From contig JAMPBQ010000015.1 in the NCBI GenBank assembly GCA_023666615.1, positions 1 to 34,775 of the forward strand: a stretch of 34,775 bases of DNA, written 5' to 3'. Shown here one piece after another: positions 25,118-33,154 of this stretch (its first letter is position 1; the number at the start of each line of letters is the position of its first letter). A program made the translations under genes and the position numbers. The notes beneath the pieces were generated by a model, which saw nothing but the letters and a program-made list of their open reading frames with translations, made no database searches and was not told the origin of the DNA. Source of the stretch: Clostridium sp. GTDB lineage: Bacteria; Bacteroidota; Bacteroidia; Bacteroidales; Muribaculaceae.

Positions 25118-26554
25118 TTATCGCACAGCCACTTTCTTGCCGTTGACGATATAGATGCCGGCCGGCAGATTGCTTATTTCCTCCGCGCTTGCGCCCGCCG
25201 CTACGCGGATGCCCTGCATGTTGTAGACGTCCGCCCTGTCCTGCGCACCGTTAATGACCGCCGAGGATATGCCGGAGGTTGCCTCTATCGCCAACGCTCC
25301 ATTGGTGGAATTGTCGCTGCGCGGGTTGCCCAGCTGGTCCACCTTAGCGTCTACAGCATATACCGTTGCCGTGGCGCCGTCCGCGGTTGGATACCATGCG
25401 TCGGCAATAGCCTGAAGCTCGGTAGGCAGCGCTCCTTTTGTCTTGGCCGAGGGGGTAAGGGTGCCGTTTGTGGCAAGCTCCGCCGTTCCAAACACTGACG
25501 CGTACGTGTTTTCCGCCTTCACTGCCTCGTTGTCAATTTCGGCCGAGCATTTGCCTATCACATTGGCGCCGCCTATGCTCATTGCCGTCGGGCTCTCCCC
25601 GCATGATAGGGCCAAGGCCTCATCTTTTGCCACAATAATGGAATTGCACACGGCGAAGGGGGTAGCGGCGTTGATCATTACCTCGCCATTCTCTGATTCA
25701 TTTCCCGCTATCGTGCAGGAAAGCAAGTTAAGCCTGCGCTCAAATTGCCCGCCCTGCGGAGCCGTCGGCACCGCGATGGCCCCGCCTCGGTTGCCGCTGC
25801 CTTCCGCCTTGTTGCCCGCAAAGGTGCAGTTGAGAAGGTTCAGTTCTTGCCCGTTTGTCATGGCTATCGCTCCGCCCATCGCGCCGTTCACCTTCTCTCC
25901 GCCAACGGTGTTGTTTGCGAAATAGCAGCGCTCAAATGTGGCATAGCCCTTGACGTTGCTCTCCGACGTAATGCGCACTGCCCCGCCGGTGCGGTGCCCA
26001 TGGTTGTCAGTGAAGGAGCAGTCTATGAAATGGCAGTTTGAGTTTTTCATCCACACTGCGCCGCCGCCATTTCCGTTGTCGCTTAGCGTGCTTGAGTTGT
26101 TGCTGAAATTGCATCCCATCACTTCAAGGAAGGGCGTGTTGTCTACGCGCAGGGCTCCCGTGTTGTTGTCCTTTTCATTGCGGTAGTTCACAAAGTCCAC
26201 ATTCGAGATGTAGGCCTTGGCCTGCGGATTTTGCTCTGGGGCGGCAGCGGTGCGGATCACCACGGGGCTTGCCGCCGTTTCGCTCCCGTCGATGATTGAG
26301 CGCCCGTCTGTGGCGCCGATGATGCTCACGGCTGCGAAGACCTTCGCGGCTGTGGGCTTGTAGGTGCCGGCTGCCAGATATATCGCGTCGCCGTTCGCGA
26401 AGGTCCCGGCCTGTACTCCGGCCCAGTTCATAGGGCTGGAGGCCGATGTGCCGTCGCCTGTGCCATCAGGTGATGCGTAGTAGTCGGCCGCTTGCGTTGC
26501 GCCAACGTTTGCCGCGGATGCGACCGCAAAAAGAAGTAGAGTTTTAAAATTCAT
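25118..26554 (-). CDS. Secreted right-handed beta-helix protein
   Basis: A 478-aa protein with a signal peptide of about 22 residues. The segment YYASPDGTGDGTSASSPMNWAG is a typical opening of pectate-lyase-like beta-helix proteins. Repeated coils follow (about 110-310), with GGAVWMKNSNCHFIDCSFTDN, GGAVRITSESNVKGYATFERCYFANN and GGAIAMTNGQELNLLNCTFAGN. The C-terminal 50 residues (DVYNMQGIRVAAG..LPAGIYIVNGKKVAVR) match the sorting-like domain found in many secreted Bacteroidota proteins. No lyase active site can be picked out. It may be a polysaccharide lyase, a binding protein or an adhesin. It lies 248 bp upstream of the PUL sigma gene with its own terminator-like sequence between, so PUL membership is uncertain. 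Confidence 0.85.
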   Translation of the reverse strand: MNFKTLLLFAVASAANVGATQAADYYASPDGTGDGTSASSPMNWAGVQAGTFANGDAIYLAAGTYKPTAAKVFAAVSIIGATDGRSIIDGSETAASPVVIRTAAAPEQNPQAKAYISNVDFVNYRNEKDNNTGALRVDNTPFLEVMGCNFSNNSSTLSDNGNGGGAVWMKNSNCHFIDCSFTDNHGHRTGGAVRITSESNVKGYATFERCYFANNTVGGEKVNGAMGGAIAMTNGQELNLLNCTFAGNKAEGSGNRGGAIAVPTAPQGGQFERRLNLLSCTIAGNESENGEVMINAATPFAVCNSIIVAKDEALALSCGESPTAMSIGGANVIGKCSAEIDNEAVKAENTYASVFGTAELATNGTLTPSAKTKGALPTELQAIADAWYPTADGATATVYAVDAKVDQLGNPRSDNSTNGALAIEATSGISSAVINGAQDRADVYNMQGIRVAAGASAEEISNLPAGIYIVNGKKVAVR

Positions 26555-26603
26555 AGAGATTCCGTTTTATATGGTATTTCTTAAAGTTTTGTCCTGATAG
26601 CCG

Positions 26604-26618
26604 GCCCCGCTTTGGGGC
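26604..26618. repeat. Small GC hairpin in the dnaG / beta-helix gap
   Basis: GCCCC and GGGGC flank GCTTT in the 132-bp gap. There is no T run on either side in the useful direction. It could mark the 3' end of the dnaG transcript or the leader of the beta-helix gene. Otherwise the gap shows nothing recognisable. Confidence 0.35.
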
Positions 26619-26686
26619 GTTTACACTATTAAAGACGCGCTTGTAGAATTTTTATATAGGGCGGAATCAAAAAAATTTTCTTTTTT

Positions 26687-28831
26687 CTATCGCGGGTTGA
26701 CTATCCGCTCTCCCAGTATCTTGGAAAATTCGGCCTTGAGCTTGTAGAGATCAAATATTTCTTTCATCAGCTCGCTTGCGGCCGCCGGGTCAAGGCCGGG
26801 CGCGCTGATCGCGGCGTTCAGCTCTTCTATCTGGTTTTCAAGTATGGTGTATTTCAGCTCATGCACGGCCCGAAGCACAAGGTCAGACAGCCGCTCGCGC
26901 TCTGTCTCCACATGGGCGTATTTCGTATGCACCTTGCTCAGCTTGTACTTCTCCGCCGCCAATTGCGTGGCCGTCTTGCGTATGTCGTCGTCGGGCGACG
27001 ACAGGAATATCTCTTCGAGGTATTGGGCCTTGAAGTCGTCAAGGCTCTGCTTGTACTCTTCCTCTACGCTCTCCCCAAGCCTCTGCTCGCGTGCTTGTAT
27101 GTCGGCTAGTCCGTTGGCCTCTACGCGGATTTTCTCCATCCCCTGCTCCATAGCGGTACGGCGGTGGCGGTCAAGGTTGGCCTGAGCCGTGGCCAAGTCC
27201 GCCGGCCATTGGGTCTGGCTTATCTCTATAGCTGCCAGGTATATCTTTTCGCAAGCCTCCGATGTGAAGGAAATTTCGTCGCCGTCCAGCTCTGCCTTGA
27301 TGAATGAAAGTACAGTCACGCCTGCTTCCTCCTCCTCGCCTTCCTCATCCATGTTTTGGGCTATGGGCAAAAGCCCATATTTCACTATGAATTTTGCCAA
27401 GGTCAGCTCGGCCTTCTTCAGCCTTGACACCTGCGCCGAGCCCTCCACGGCTATGACCGGCTCTTTGTCTGGCCTTGTCGCCTCTGTCTTTTTCTCGGCG
27501 GTGATTCTTTTCTCGGCGTTTTGCGCTGAAATCTTGTCAAGCTGCAGCGATAGCGTGCGCTCGTCGATGTCGAGCATCCTTGAGCATTCCTGGATATAGA
27601 TTGTGCGCGTCACCGGGTCGGAAATCAATGATATCGACCTTACGATGTCGTTGATCACATGCGACCGCTGTATCGGGTCGTTCCCCGCGTCCTTCAGGAG
27701 TATTCGCGTCTTGAACCTTATGAAGTCGGTCTCGTTCTGCGCTATGTAGTCTTCAACTTCGGCCGACGAATGCGACTGCGCGAAGGAGTCTGGGTCGTCC
27801 CCGTCCGGCAGCAATAGCACTTTTATGGCCATGCCCTCCGCCAAAAGCATGTCGATTCCTCGCAGCGACGCCTTGATGCCAGCCGCGTCTGAATCGTAAA
27901 TCACGGTCACGTTCTCCGTGAATCTGTGCAGAAGCCTTATCTGCCCTTCGGTGAGCGAGGTGCCCGACGACGCTATCACGTTCTCCACCCCGGCCTGGTG
28001 CATGGAGATTACATCCATGTACCCCTCCACGAGGATAGCCTTGTTTTTCTTCGCTATCGCGCTCTTGGCTTGGTAGAGGCCGTAGAGCTCGTAGCTCTTT
28101 CGGTAAATCTGCGACTCGGGAGAGTTCACGTACTTGGCCACCTGCTTGTCGCTCCGCAGAGTGCGCCCGCCAAAGGCCACCACGCGGCCCGACACGGTGA
28201 AAATCGGATAGATTACACGCCCCCGGAATCGGTCATAGAGCTTGCCGTCGCGCTCCGATTTTGAGCATAGGCCCGTCTCTATCAAATATTTGTCGTGAAA
28301 TCCCTTGTTCAGCGCCGCATTCACCAGGTCGTCGCTCTTGTCTATGGCGTAGCCAAGATGGAATTTCTTGATCATCAAGTCGTTGATGCCGCGATGCCTG
28401 AAATATGACAGCCCTATGTCCCTGCCGTCTGCCGTTTCCGTGAGGTTGCGCTCAAAGTGCTCCGCCGCGAAGGCGTTGACCGCAAGCATCGATTCGCGCT
28501 CGTTGGCGCTCTCGCGCTCTTCGTCGGTCAGCTCGCGCTCCTGTATGTCAATGTGGTATTTCTTTGCCAGGTATCGCAAGGCCTCGCCGTATGTCATTTG
28601 CTCAAGCTCCATCACGAACCCTACGGCCGAACCGCCCTTGCCGCAGCTGAAGCATTTGCAGTACCCCTTCGCTCGCGACACGGAAAATGAAGGCGTACGC
28701 TCGTTGTGGAACGGGCACAGCCCTATGTAGTTGGCGCCGCGCTTCTTCAGGCTCACGAAGTCGCTCACCACCTCCACGATGTCGGCGGTGTCGAGTATCC
28801 TCTGCACGGTCTGCTTGTCTATTACCTTCAT
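26687..28831 (-). CDS. dnaG: DNA primase DnaG
   Basis: A 714-aa primase that makes RNA primers for DNA replication. The N-terminal CHC2 zinc finger is complete: C39, H42, C60, C63 in CPFHNERTPSFS..CKCFSCGKGG. The catalytic core follows, with YFRHRGI, GRVIYPIF..GRVVAFGGRTL, and the Toprim metal-binding residues in VEGYMDV (E269, D273) and YDSDAAG (D313, D315). The C-terminal region (about 440-714) is acidic and charged with predicted long helices, and should contact the replicative helicase. It is longer than the E. coli protein (581 aa), mostly in this C-terminal part. The gene lies 20 bp downstream of tdk, so the two are probably cotranscribed. Confidence 0.98.
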   Translation of the reverse strand: MKVIDKQTVQRILDTADIVEVVSDFVSLKKRGANYIGLCPFHNERTPSFSVSRAKGYCKCFSCGKGGSAVGFVMELEQMTYGEALRYLAKKYHIDIQERELTDEERESANERESMLAVNAFAAEHFERNLTETADGRDIGLSYFRHRGINDLMIKKFHLGYAIDKSDDLVNAALNKGFHDKYLIETGLCSKSERDGKLYDRFRGRVIYPIFTVSGRVVAFGGRTLRSDKQVAKYVNSPESQIYRKSYELYGLYQAKSAIAKKNKAILVEGYMDVISMHQAGVENVIASSGTSLTEGQIRLLHRFTENVTVIYDSDAAGIKASLRGIDMLLAEGMAIKVLLLPDGDDPDSFAQSHSSAEVEDYIAQNETDFIRFKTRILLKDAGNDPIQRSHVINDIVRSISLISDPVTRTIYIQECSRMLDIDERTLSLQLDKISAQNAEKRITAEKKTEATRPDKEPVIAVEGSAQVSRLKKAELTLAKFIVKYGLLPIAQNMDEEGEEEEAGVTVLSFIKAELDGDEISFTSEACEKIYLAAIEISQTQWPADLATAQANLDRHRRTAMEQGMEKIRVEANGLADIQAREQRLGESVEEEYKQSLDDFKAQYLEEIFLSSPDDDIRKTATQLAAEKYKLSKVHTKYAHVETERERLSDLVLRAVHELKYTILENQIEELNAAISAPGLDPAAASELMKEIFDLYKLKAEFSKILGERIVNPR

Positions 28832-28851
28832 CTTCTATCTCCCTGGCCTTG

Positions 28852-29502
28852 TCAATGGGCGAATAAGGGCAGGGCTCCGCGCTCGGCCTGCTCGATGCGC
28901 TTGTTGCGCCAGCATTTGCGGCATACCGCCACATAGCGCTCGTCACCGCCGATCTCAACCTGCGCCCCTTCCTCTACTATGTCTCCATTCGCGTCAATGC
29001 GGGCGTTCACAATCGTCTTGTGCCCGCAATTGCACGTGCTCTTGATCTCATCAATGGTGTCGGCTATCTCAAATAGCCTCCGCGACCCCTCAAAGAGATG
29101 GCTCTGGAAATCGGTGCGAAGCCCATAGCAGATCACGTTGCTGCCAAAGTCATCCACTATCCGCGCCAGCTGGTCCACCTGGCCCTCGGTCAGGAATTGC
29201 GCCTCATCCACAAGGTACCAGTCCACAACCGACCCCGAACGCTCAAAAAGCTCGTTCGCCAAATCATAGAGGTTCGTCTCGGGATAAATCCAGTGGCACT
29301 GACGCTCAATCCCGATGCGCGAACGTATCACGCTGTCGCCCTCGCGAGTATCAATAACAGGCTTCAGGCAGAGGAAGCTTAGCTTCCTCTCCTCAAAATT
29401 ATAGGCCGTAGCCAAAAGTATGGCCGTCTTGGCCGACCCCATAGTCCCGTACCTGAAATACAATTTTCCTTTCCGGTAATGAGGTCTATTGTTTATTTCC
29501 AT
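28852..29502 (-). CDS. tdk: Thymidine kinase (type II)
   Basis: A 216-aa cytosolic enzyme that phosphorylates thymidine for salvage. The P-loop is GTMGSAKT (19-26), the catalytic glutamate is in LVDEAQFL (E100), and a zinc site is formed by CNC (C157, C159) and CRKC (C194, C197) around the lasso. The start at MEINNRP is preferred over an ATG 20 codons upstream, because the family begins there and because the extra residues would cover the predicted promoter. The P-loop has Ala where Gly is more usual before KT. It precedes dnaG in a likely two-gene operon. Confidence 0.96.
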   Translation of the reverse strand: MEINNRPHYRKGKLYFRYGTMGSAKTAILLATAYNFEERKLSFLCLKPVIDTREGDSVIRSRIGIERQCHWIYPETNLYDLANELFERSGSVVDWYLVDEAQFLTEGQVDQLARIVDDFGSNVICYGLRTDFQSHLFEGSRRLFEIADTIDEIKSTCNCGHKTIVNARIDANGDIVEEGAQVEIGGDERYVAVCRKCWRNKRIEQAERGALPLFAH

Positions 29503-29523
29503 TGCAATTAATTTTTCAAGCCC

Positions 29524-29531
29524 CAAAGGTA
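29524..29531 (-). promoter_or_regulatory. Predicted -7 box of tdk-dnaG
   Basis: The minus strand reads TACCTTTG, matching TAnnTTTG, 22 bp before the chosen tdk start codon, so transcription would begin about 14 nt ahead of the ATG. The -33 element is not clear. Confidence 0.55.
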
Positions 29532-29594
29532 GCAACAAATTTTGAAAAAACCACCGCCCCAAAAGTTAAAAATCCCCCAACCCACAAACCCAAA

Positions 29595-29700
29595 CCAAGA
29601 TAAAACAAGATTCCCAACCCACCCAAGCTCCAACAAGATAAAACAAGATTCAACAAGCTTAAACAAGCTTAAACAAGCCCCCACAAGATTAAAAATGCCA
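29595..29700. repeat. 10-bp tandem array, AAACAAGATT-like units
   Basis: From 29641 the sequence runs in exact 10-bp steps: AAACAAGATT, CAACAAGCTT, AAACAAGCTT, AAACAAGCCC, CCACAAGATT. Upstream of this are looser ACAAGAT units back to about 29595. The plus-strand translation is a low-complexity Lys/Gln-rich string without stops, but that is a result of the repeat and not a gene. It lies just upstream of the tdk promoter. Confidence 0.9.
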
Positions 29701-29740
29701 CAGCAAATCCACAATCCTTATGTCAACATTAAGCAGAAGC
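29692..29740. repeat. Conserved repeat tail, copy 1
   Basis: It starts AAAATGCCACAGCAAATCC, runs through CACAATCCTTATGTCAACAT and ends TTAAGCAGAAGC. It is nearly identical to the block at 33439-33485, with one substitution and a 2-bp indel before the last few bases. In both places it directly follows a CAAGATT-type tandem array, so array plus tail look like one composite element in the same orientation. Confidence 0.9.
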
Positions 29741-29750
29741 GCCATCCGCA

Positions 29751-30941
29751 TTAATATAAACGACAAGCCCCAATAATCGATCGTTCATGAATGCCCAATA
29801 TATTCTTAGGCTGCCAGGATATATTTAAAAAACTTTCATTTATCCCAAGAATAGAGCTGCAATAAAGCATAAATTTCAAATTGGCAAAATGTGAAAAGTT
29901 CTCGTCTGTGGAATATGTTATTACAAAAGTTTCTTTATACGGAGATTCCTCCTCAGAAAAGTCATTCACACTCCAACAAGGCATGTCAGATTCAAGATAA
30001 CAATAAAAATAGTCGTAATTTGTGTAATAGTTCTTCCCTATCAAAACTTGATAAGGCGGCAATTCAACAGTTCCGTGTGGCGGAATGGCCAAAATGCGAC
30101 TGTTTATTTTCGTTCGGGATACCCCCTCTCCCGACTCTTTCCCAACCGATATGCCATTCATTAAATTGCCAACCTTCCCCCCTATGCCCAATGTTGACGC
30201 AACGCTTCCAAGCCCAAGCGCAATCGAACTGCTGGAGGATGTACTGGTGGAATATATGTCTGAATCAAAATAAATTCGTCCAAAAGCGTCTGTCCAATCA
30301 TTATTATAATATGACTGAGCAGAACCATCCGACTCATTAAAATGACAACGATATCTCTTATCGCCGTATATTCTGAACGTGTTGCCAAGGTCGACATAAA
30401 GAATCTTGTCCGAACTGCTCTTAATTAGGATTTTATATTGTGGAATCATCCTCGTGGAAGGATCCCAGACCATTTCTCCCAGCTCCCTTTTCTCTAGTTC
30501 ATAAAGCTGGACTTTAGGACAAATCTCAATCGTGACATTAGCGTCCTTAAGAATAGACTCTTTGCCTAAATCAAAGGACATTATGCCGCTTTTTGATTTC
30601 TTTTTAGACACCTTTTTTCCATTATATCCGGAAATGTCAGAATGATACTGGCCAATCAGCGACATATTTTCATCAACAGAAGCCGCCCCATATTCCGTTT
30701 CCGCCAATCCGTAAAACTCATCGACTTCCCCATTGTCGTAAACAATAGACTTAACATCAGAATTATTAATAACAAATAGCGGTCCCTGGGGATTTGAAGC
30801 TCGCTTGTATTTGACCTCTGTAGGCGTCACTTCCTGTATTATGGCCTTTACTGTCCGCCCATCTCGCAATGAAATTAAATCTTCAGCCCAAACAGAAGAC
30901 CAAATAATTATCATACATAAAACAATCCATAGCTTTTTCAT
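29751..30941 (-). CDS. Exported protein of unknown function, AT-rich gene
   Basis: A 396-aa protein. The start at MKKLWIVLCMIIIWSSVWAED gives a clean signal peptide; a start 11 codons upstream (30974) would overlap the end of the nucleotidyltransferase gene. The N-terminal segment (LISLRDGRTVKAIIQEVTPTEVKYKRASNPQGPLFVINNSDVKSIVYDNGEVDEF) resembles a small beta domain common at the front of Bacteroidota secreted proteins. Then come a Lys/Ser-rich linker (KKVSKKKSKSG), a beta-rich middle, and a Ser/Gly-rich stretch (STSTSSSSSIALGLGSVASTLGIGG) that could lie in or against a membrane. I do not recognise the family. The gene is much more AT-rich than its neighbours and follows the nucleotidyltransferase by 25 bp. 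Confidence 0.8.
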   Translation of the reverse strand: MKKLWIVLCMIIIWSSVWAEDLISLRDGRTVKAIIQEVTPTEVKYKRASNPQGPLFVINNSDVKSIVYDNGEVDEFYGLAETEYGAASVDENMSLIGQYHSDISGYNGKKVSKKKSKSGIMSFDLGKESILKDANVTIEICPKVQLYELEKRELGEMVWDPSTRMIPQYKILIKSSSDKILYVDLGNTFRIYGDKRYRCHFNESDGSAQSYYNNDWTDAFGRIYFDSDIYSTSTSSSSSIALGLGSVASTLGIGGKVGNLMNGISVGKESGEGVSRTKINSRILAIPPHGTVELPPYQVLIGKNYYTNYDYFYCYLESDMPCWSVNDFSEEESPYKETFVITYSTDENFSHFANLKFMLYCSSILGINESFLNISWQPKNILGIHERSIIGACRLY

Positions 30942-30966
30942 ATCATACAGATATACCGCAATATAT

Positions 30967-31272
30967 TCATCCATAAATCATCCGCTTTTTCTTGTCTACT
31001 GATGCCTTGAAAAGAGGGTTGAGCTGATTGCCGTATTCAATAAGGTCAACTGTGCGGTTGAACAATGCCTCCAAAGAATCGCGTAGCCCAAAGTAATTGG
31101 CGACATAATCAAATGTATCGGGATTCTGTGGTTCAAAGTCTACAAGCAAATCCACATCGCTTTTGTCATTAAATCTATCGGTAAGTATAGACCCAAAGAC
31201 GGCAAGAGTTTTTACTTTATGCTTTCGGCAAAGGTCGAGTATTCGTTGCAGGTTGAGCTCAATCAGTTTCAT
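30967..31272 (-). CDS. MNT-type minimal nucleotidyltransferase
   Basis: A 101-aa protein of the minimal nucleotidyltransferase family. The catalytic signature is complete: G27-S28 in VFGSIL, D39 and D41 in SDVDLLVDF, and a third carboxylate, D76, in RTVDLIEYG. These proteins usually act as antitoxins that AMPylate a partner HEPN ribonuclease. No HEPN gene (RX4-6H motif) is found on either side; the next gene downstream encodes an unrelated exported protein. The start is at MKLIELN because the ATG seven codons upstream lies inside the predicted promoter. AT-rich, like the next gene, which suggests transfer. Confidence 0.85.
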   Translation of the reverse strand: MKLIELNLQRILDLCRKHKVKTLAVFGSILTDRFNDKSDVDLLVDFEPQNPDTFDYVANYFGLRDSLEALFNRTVDLIEYGNQLNPLFKASVDKKKRMIYG

Positions 31273-31290
31273 AAGACTTGATTTATGTTG

Positions 31291-31320
31291 CAAAATTAAT
31301 CATTATTTCTGATATTACAA
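31291..31320 (-). promoter_or_regulatory. Predicted promoter of the nucleotidyltransferase gene
   Basis: On the minus strand TTG (31318-31320), a 19-nt spacer and TAATTTTG (31291-31298) make a full Bacteroidota-type promoter. Transcription should begin about 12 nt before the chosen ATG and run through the exported-protein gene. Confidence 0.65.
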
Positions 31321-31387
31321 CGATTCACAGAGAATTAATGTTCTTAATGAGCTCTCTCAATAAGAAGCCCCCAAACCAATTCCTCAA

Positions 31388-31552
31388 TTACCCAGCCCCC
31401 GCAACATGCCGCGCCGTCTCATTGATGGCGGCCTCATACCCCGCCAGCGCCGCAAACGGGGCGAACTGCGCCGCCCGGTTCTCTAGGCTCATGCGCCTTC
31501 TTGTCGTCACGCCCTCATAGCGCCGGCCTATTATGTCTTCATATCTATTCAT
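31388..31552 (-). CDS. YolD-like small protein, partner of the Y-family polymerase
   Basis: A 54-aa protein beginning MNRYEDIIGRRYEG. Its core (MSLENRAAQFAPFAALAGYEAAINETAR) is the signature of YolD-like proteins, which are encoded beside UmuC-type polymerases in Firmicutes and Bacteroidota. Its reading frame overlaps the last codons of the polymerase gene by 8 bp and has a strong ribosome-binding site, so the two are translated from one message. The role is not settled; a UmuD-like accessory part in translesion synthesis has been proposed for this family. It is short compared with bacillary YolD (about 110 aa) and consists almost only of the conserved core. Confidence 0.82.
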   Translation of the reverse strand: MNRYEDIIGRRYEGVTTRRRMSLENRAAQFAPFAALAGYEAAINETARHVAGAG

Positions 31553-33032
31553 GGTGTCCTCCTATTTGTTGATTGCGTTCTTTCTGCGTAGCGCCTTCGG
31601 CGTAATTCAGCCCCTTCAGAAGGGCATTCTTGCCGAACCGCTTCTTTATCTTCAAAATCGCTTCCTGCCTGCGACGCTCCCTCTCCAGCCTTGCGGCTTC
31701 CTCCCTTTCCCTTCTGGCTAGCTCCTCATAGTCTACGAATAGCCTCAGCTGCGCAGGGCGCGCATGCCCTTTGGCGTAATCCTCATTCGCGACATGGTTG
31801 GCCGAAAGCGTTATGCGCCGGAATAGCAAGTTAGGGTTGGCGATCCGGTCAAACAGCTCGCCAATCGTTTCGGCGATAACCTTTGACGACGACGTCGGCC
31901 GCGGCAGCCGCGCCGACCCGTGGCCATGGATAGGCACCGCCCGCCCATAATGGTCCGCGACTATCCTCCCGGCGTATAGCCCGCGGATTGCGGGATTGGA
32001 CAAAGATTCAGCGTCATACCCTACCTCCAGCGCTATCTGGTCCGTCACCAACTCCTTTTCCACAAGGTCCAAAGCCAGAGTATCGGCCATCTCCAGCGCC
32101 ACGATTCTCGCCTTCTCAAAAGTGTAGGGCGATGTCAGCACTTGACCGGTGCTCATAGAGCGCGTCGCCGGCCGGTAAGCCTTCACCTGCGCCATCGTCA
32201 CAGGCTCCCAGCCCCAGGCATGGTCTATGAGAAGCTCGGCGTTTACCCCAAACGTCTTGTACAGAAGTGCCTCCCGCTCAATTGAGCATCTCGCCACATC
32301 GCCCATCGTGAGCATTCCGCACGCCGCCAGCTTGGCGGCGATCCCTCTGCCCACCCTCCAAAAATCGGTGAGCGGAGTATGGTCCCATAGCTGGCGCCGG
32401 TAGCTGTTCTCGTCCAGCTCAGCTATGCGCACCCCGTCCTTGTCTGGATTCATCTTCTTCGCCACTATGTCCATCGCCACCTTGCACAGATACAGGTTGG
32501 TGCCTATGCCAGCGGTGGCCGTTATGCCAGTCTCCTTCAGCACACTCCGTATCATGGCCATGGCAAGCTCGTGGGCCGTCATGCGGTAGCTCCTCAGATA
32601 CGGCGTGGCGTCAATAAACACCTCATCAATGGAATATACATGTATGTCCTCTGGCGCCACGTACCTCAGGTACACCTCATATATTCGTGCGGAATACCTA
32701 ATGTAAAGAGCCATGCGCGGCGGTGCCACAAAGTAGTCCACCGCCAGCTGGGGATTCTCCGACAAAATCCTTCCCGAAGTCGACTTGCCCATCCGCCCAC
32801 GCCCGCGGTTCACCTCCCTTACGCGCTGCGTCACCTCAAAAAGCCTCGGGCGCCCGCCAACCCCAAACGCCTTAAGAGAAGGAGACACCGCCAGACATAT
32901 CGTCCTTTCAGTGCGGCTCGCGTCGGCCACCACAAGACAAGCGTCAAGCGGGTCAAGCCCCCTCTCCACGCACTCCACCGACGCATAGAAGCTCTTCAAA
33001 TCTATAGCTATGTACTGCCGCTCCTCACTCAT
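31545..33032 (-). CDS. Y-family DNA polymerase (UmuC/UvrX-like)
   Basis: A 495-aa translesion polymerase. The palm carries IDLKSFYASVE (metal ligand D11) and YSIDEVFID (D136, E137). The thumb helix-hairpin-helix region includes LTDFWRVGRGIAAKLAACGMLTMGDVA (about 225-255). The little-finger domain extends to about 420, and QLRLF (428-432) fits the beta-clamp-binding consensus QLxLF. A charged helical tail (about 434-465; EELARREREEAARLERERRRQEA) follows. The start at MSEERQ is preferred to an ATG seven codons upstream. It resembles the UvrX/YqjW type of accessory polymerases found with a YolD-like partner on mobile DNA, rather than chromosomal DinB. The leader is a 17-bp tandem repeat. Confidence 0.93.
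   Translation of the reverse strand: MSEERQYIAIDLKSFYASVECVERGLDPLDACLVVADASRTERTICLAVSPSLKAFGVGGRPRLFEVTQRVREVNRGRGRMGKSTSGRILSENPQLAVDYFVAPPRMALYIRYSARIYEVYLRYVAPEDIHVYSIDEVFIDATPYLRSYRMTAHELAMAMIRSVLKETGITATAGIGTNLYLCKVAMDIVAKKMNPDKDGVRIAELDENSYRRQLWDHTPLTDFWRVGRGIAAKLAACGMLTMGDVARCSIEREALLYKTFGVNAELLIDHAWGWEPVTMAQVKAYRPATRSMSTGQVLTSPYTFEKARIVALEMADTLALDLVEKELVTDQIALEVGYDAESLSNPAIRGLYAGRIVADHYGRAVPIHGHGSARLPRPTSSSKVIAETIGELFDRIANPNLLFRRITLSANHVANEDYAKGHARPAQLRLFVDYEELARREREEAARLERERRRQEAILKIKKRFGKNALLKGLNYAEGATQKERNQQIGGHHE
31558..31563 (-). promoter_or_regulatory. Strong ribosome-binding site of the YolD-like gene
   Basis: A perfect AGGAGG lies 5 nt ahead of the ATG, inside the end of the polymerase gene. 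Most starts in this window lack a good Shine-Dalgarno sequence, as is usual in Bacteroidota, so this one stands out and supports the 54-aa gene. Confidence 0.75.
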
Positions 33033-33040
33033 AAAAATCC

Positions 33041-33140
33041 AAATCAATCGCAAGCCAAAATCAATCGAAAGTCAAAACTAATCGCGAGCCAAAATCAATC
33101 ACGAGCCCAAATCAATCAAAAACCAAAATCAATCACAAGC
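33041..33140. repeat. 17-bp tandem repeat in the polymerase leader
   Basis: Six head-to-tail units of AAATCAATCGCAAGCCA, each exactly 17 bp except the last (15 bp), with 0-4 changes per unit. The array begins 8 bp from the polymerase start codon and ends 6 bp from its predicted -7 box, so nearly the whole 5' leader of the message would be repeat. On the message the unit reads UGGCUUGCGAUUGAUUU. Confidence 0.95.
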
Positions 33141-33146
33141 TTTGTG

Positions 33147-33154
33147 CAAAGTTA
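33147..33154 (-). promoter_or_regulatory. Predicted -7 box of the polymerase operon
   Basis: The minus strand reads TAACTTTG, the same box as ahead of the tRNA-Gly pair. Transcription would start near 33140, at the first base of the repeat array. A T-rich stretch lies upstream, but a clear TTTG -33 element at the right distance is lacking. Confidence 0.55.

Noticed and set aside
29542-29754. Plus-strand 70-codon Lys/Gln/Pro-rich frame
   Set aside because: It is the translation of the 10-bp repeat array and the conserved tail. The second copy of the tail has a 2-bp deletion that breaks the frame, so it is not under coding selection.
30967-31293. MNT-HEPN toxin-antitoxin module
   Set aside because: Only the nucleotidyltransferase is present. 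Neither neighbour has a HEPN length or an RX4-6H motif.
33041-33140. CRISPR-like array
   Set aside because: The 17-bp units are directly adjacent with no spacers, and no cas genes are present.
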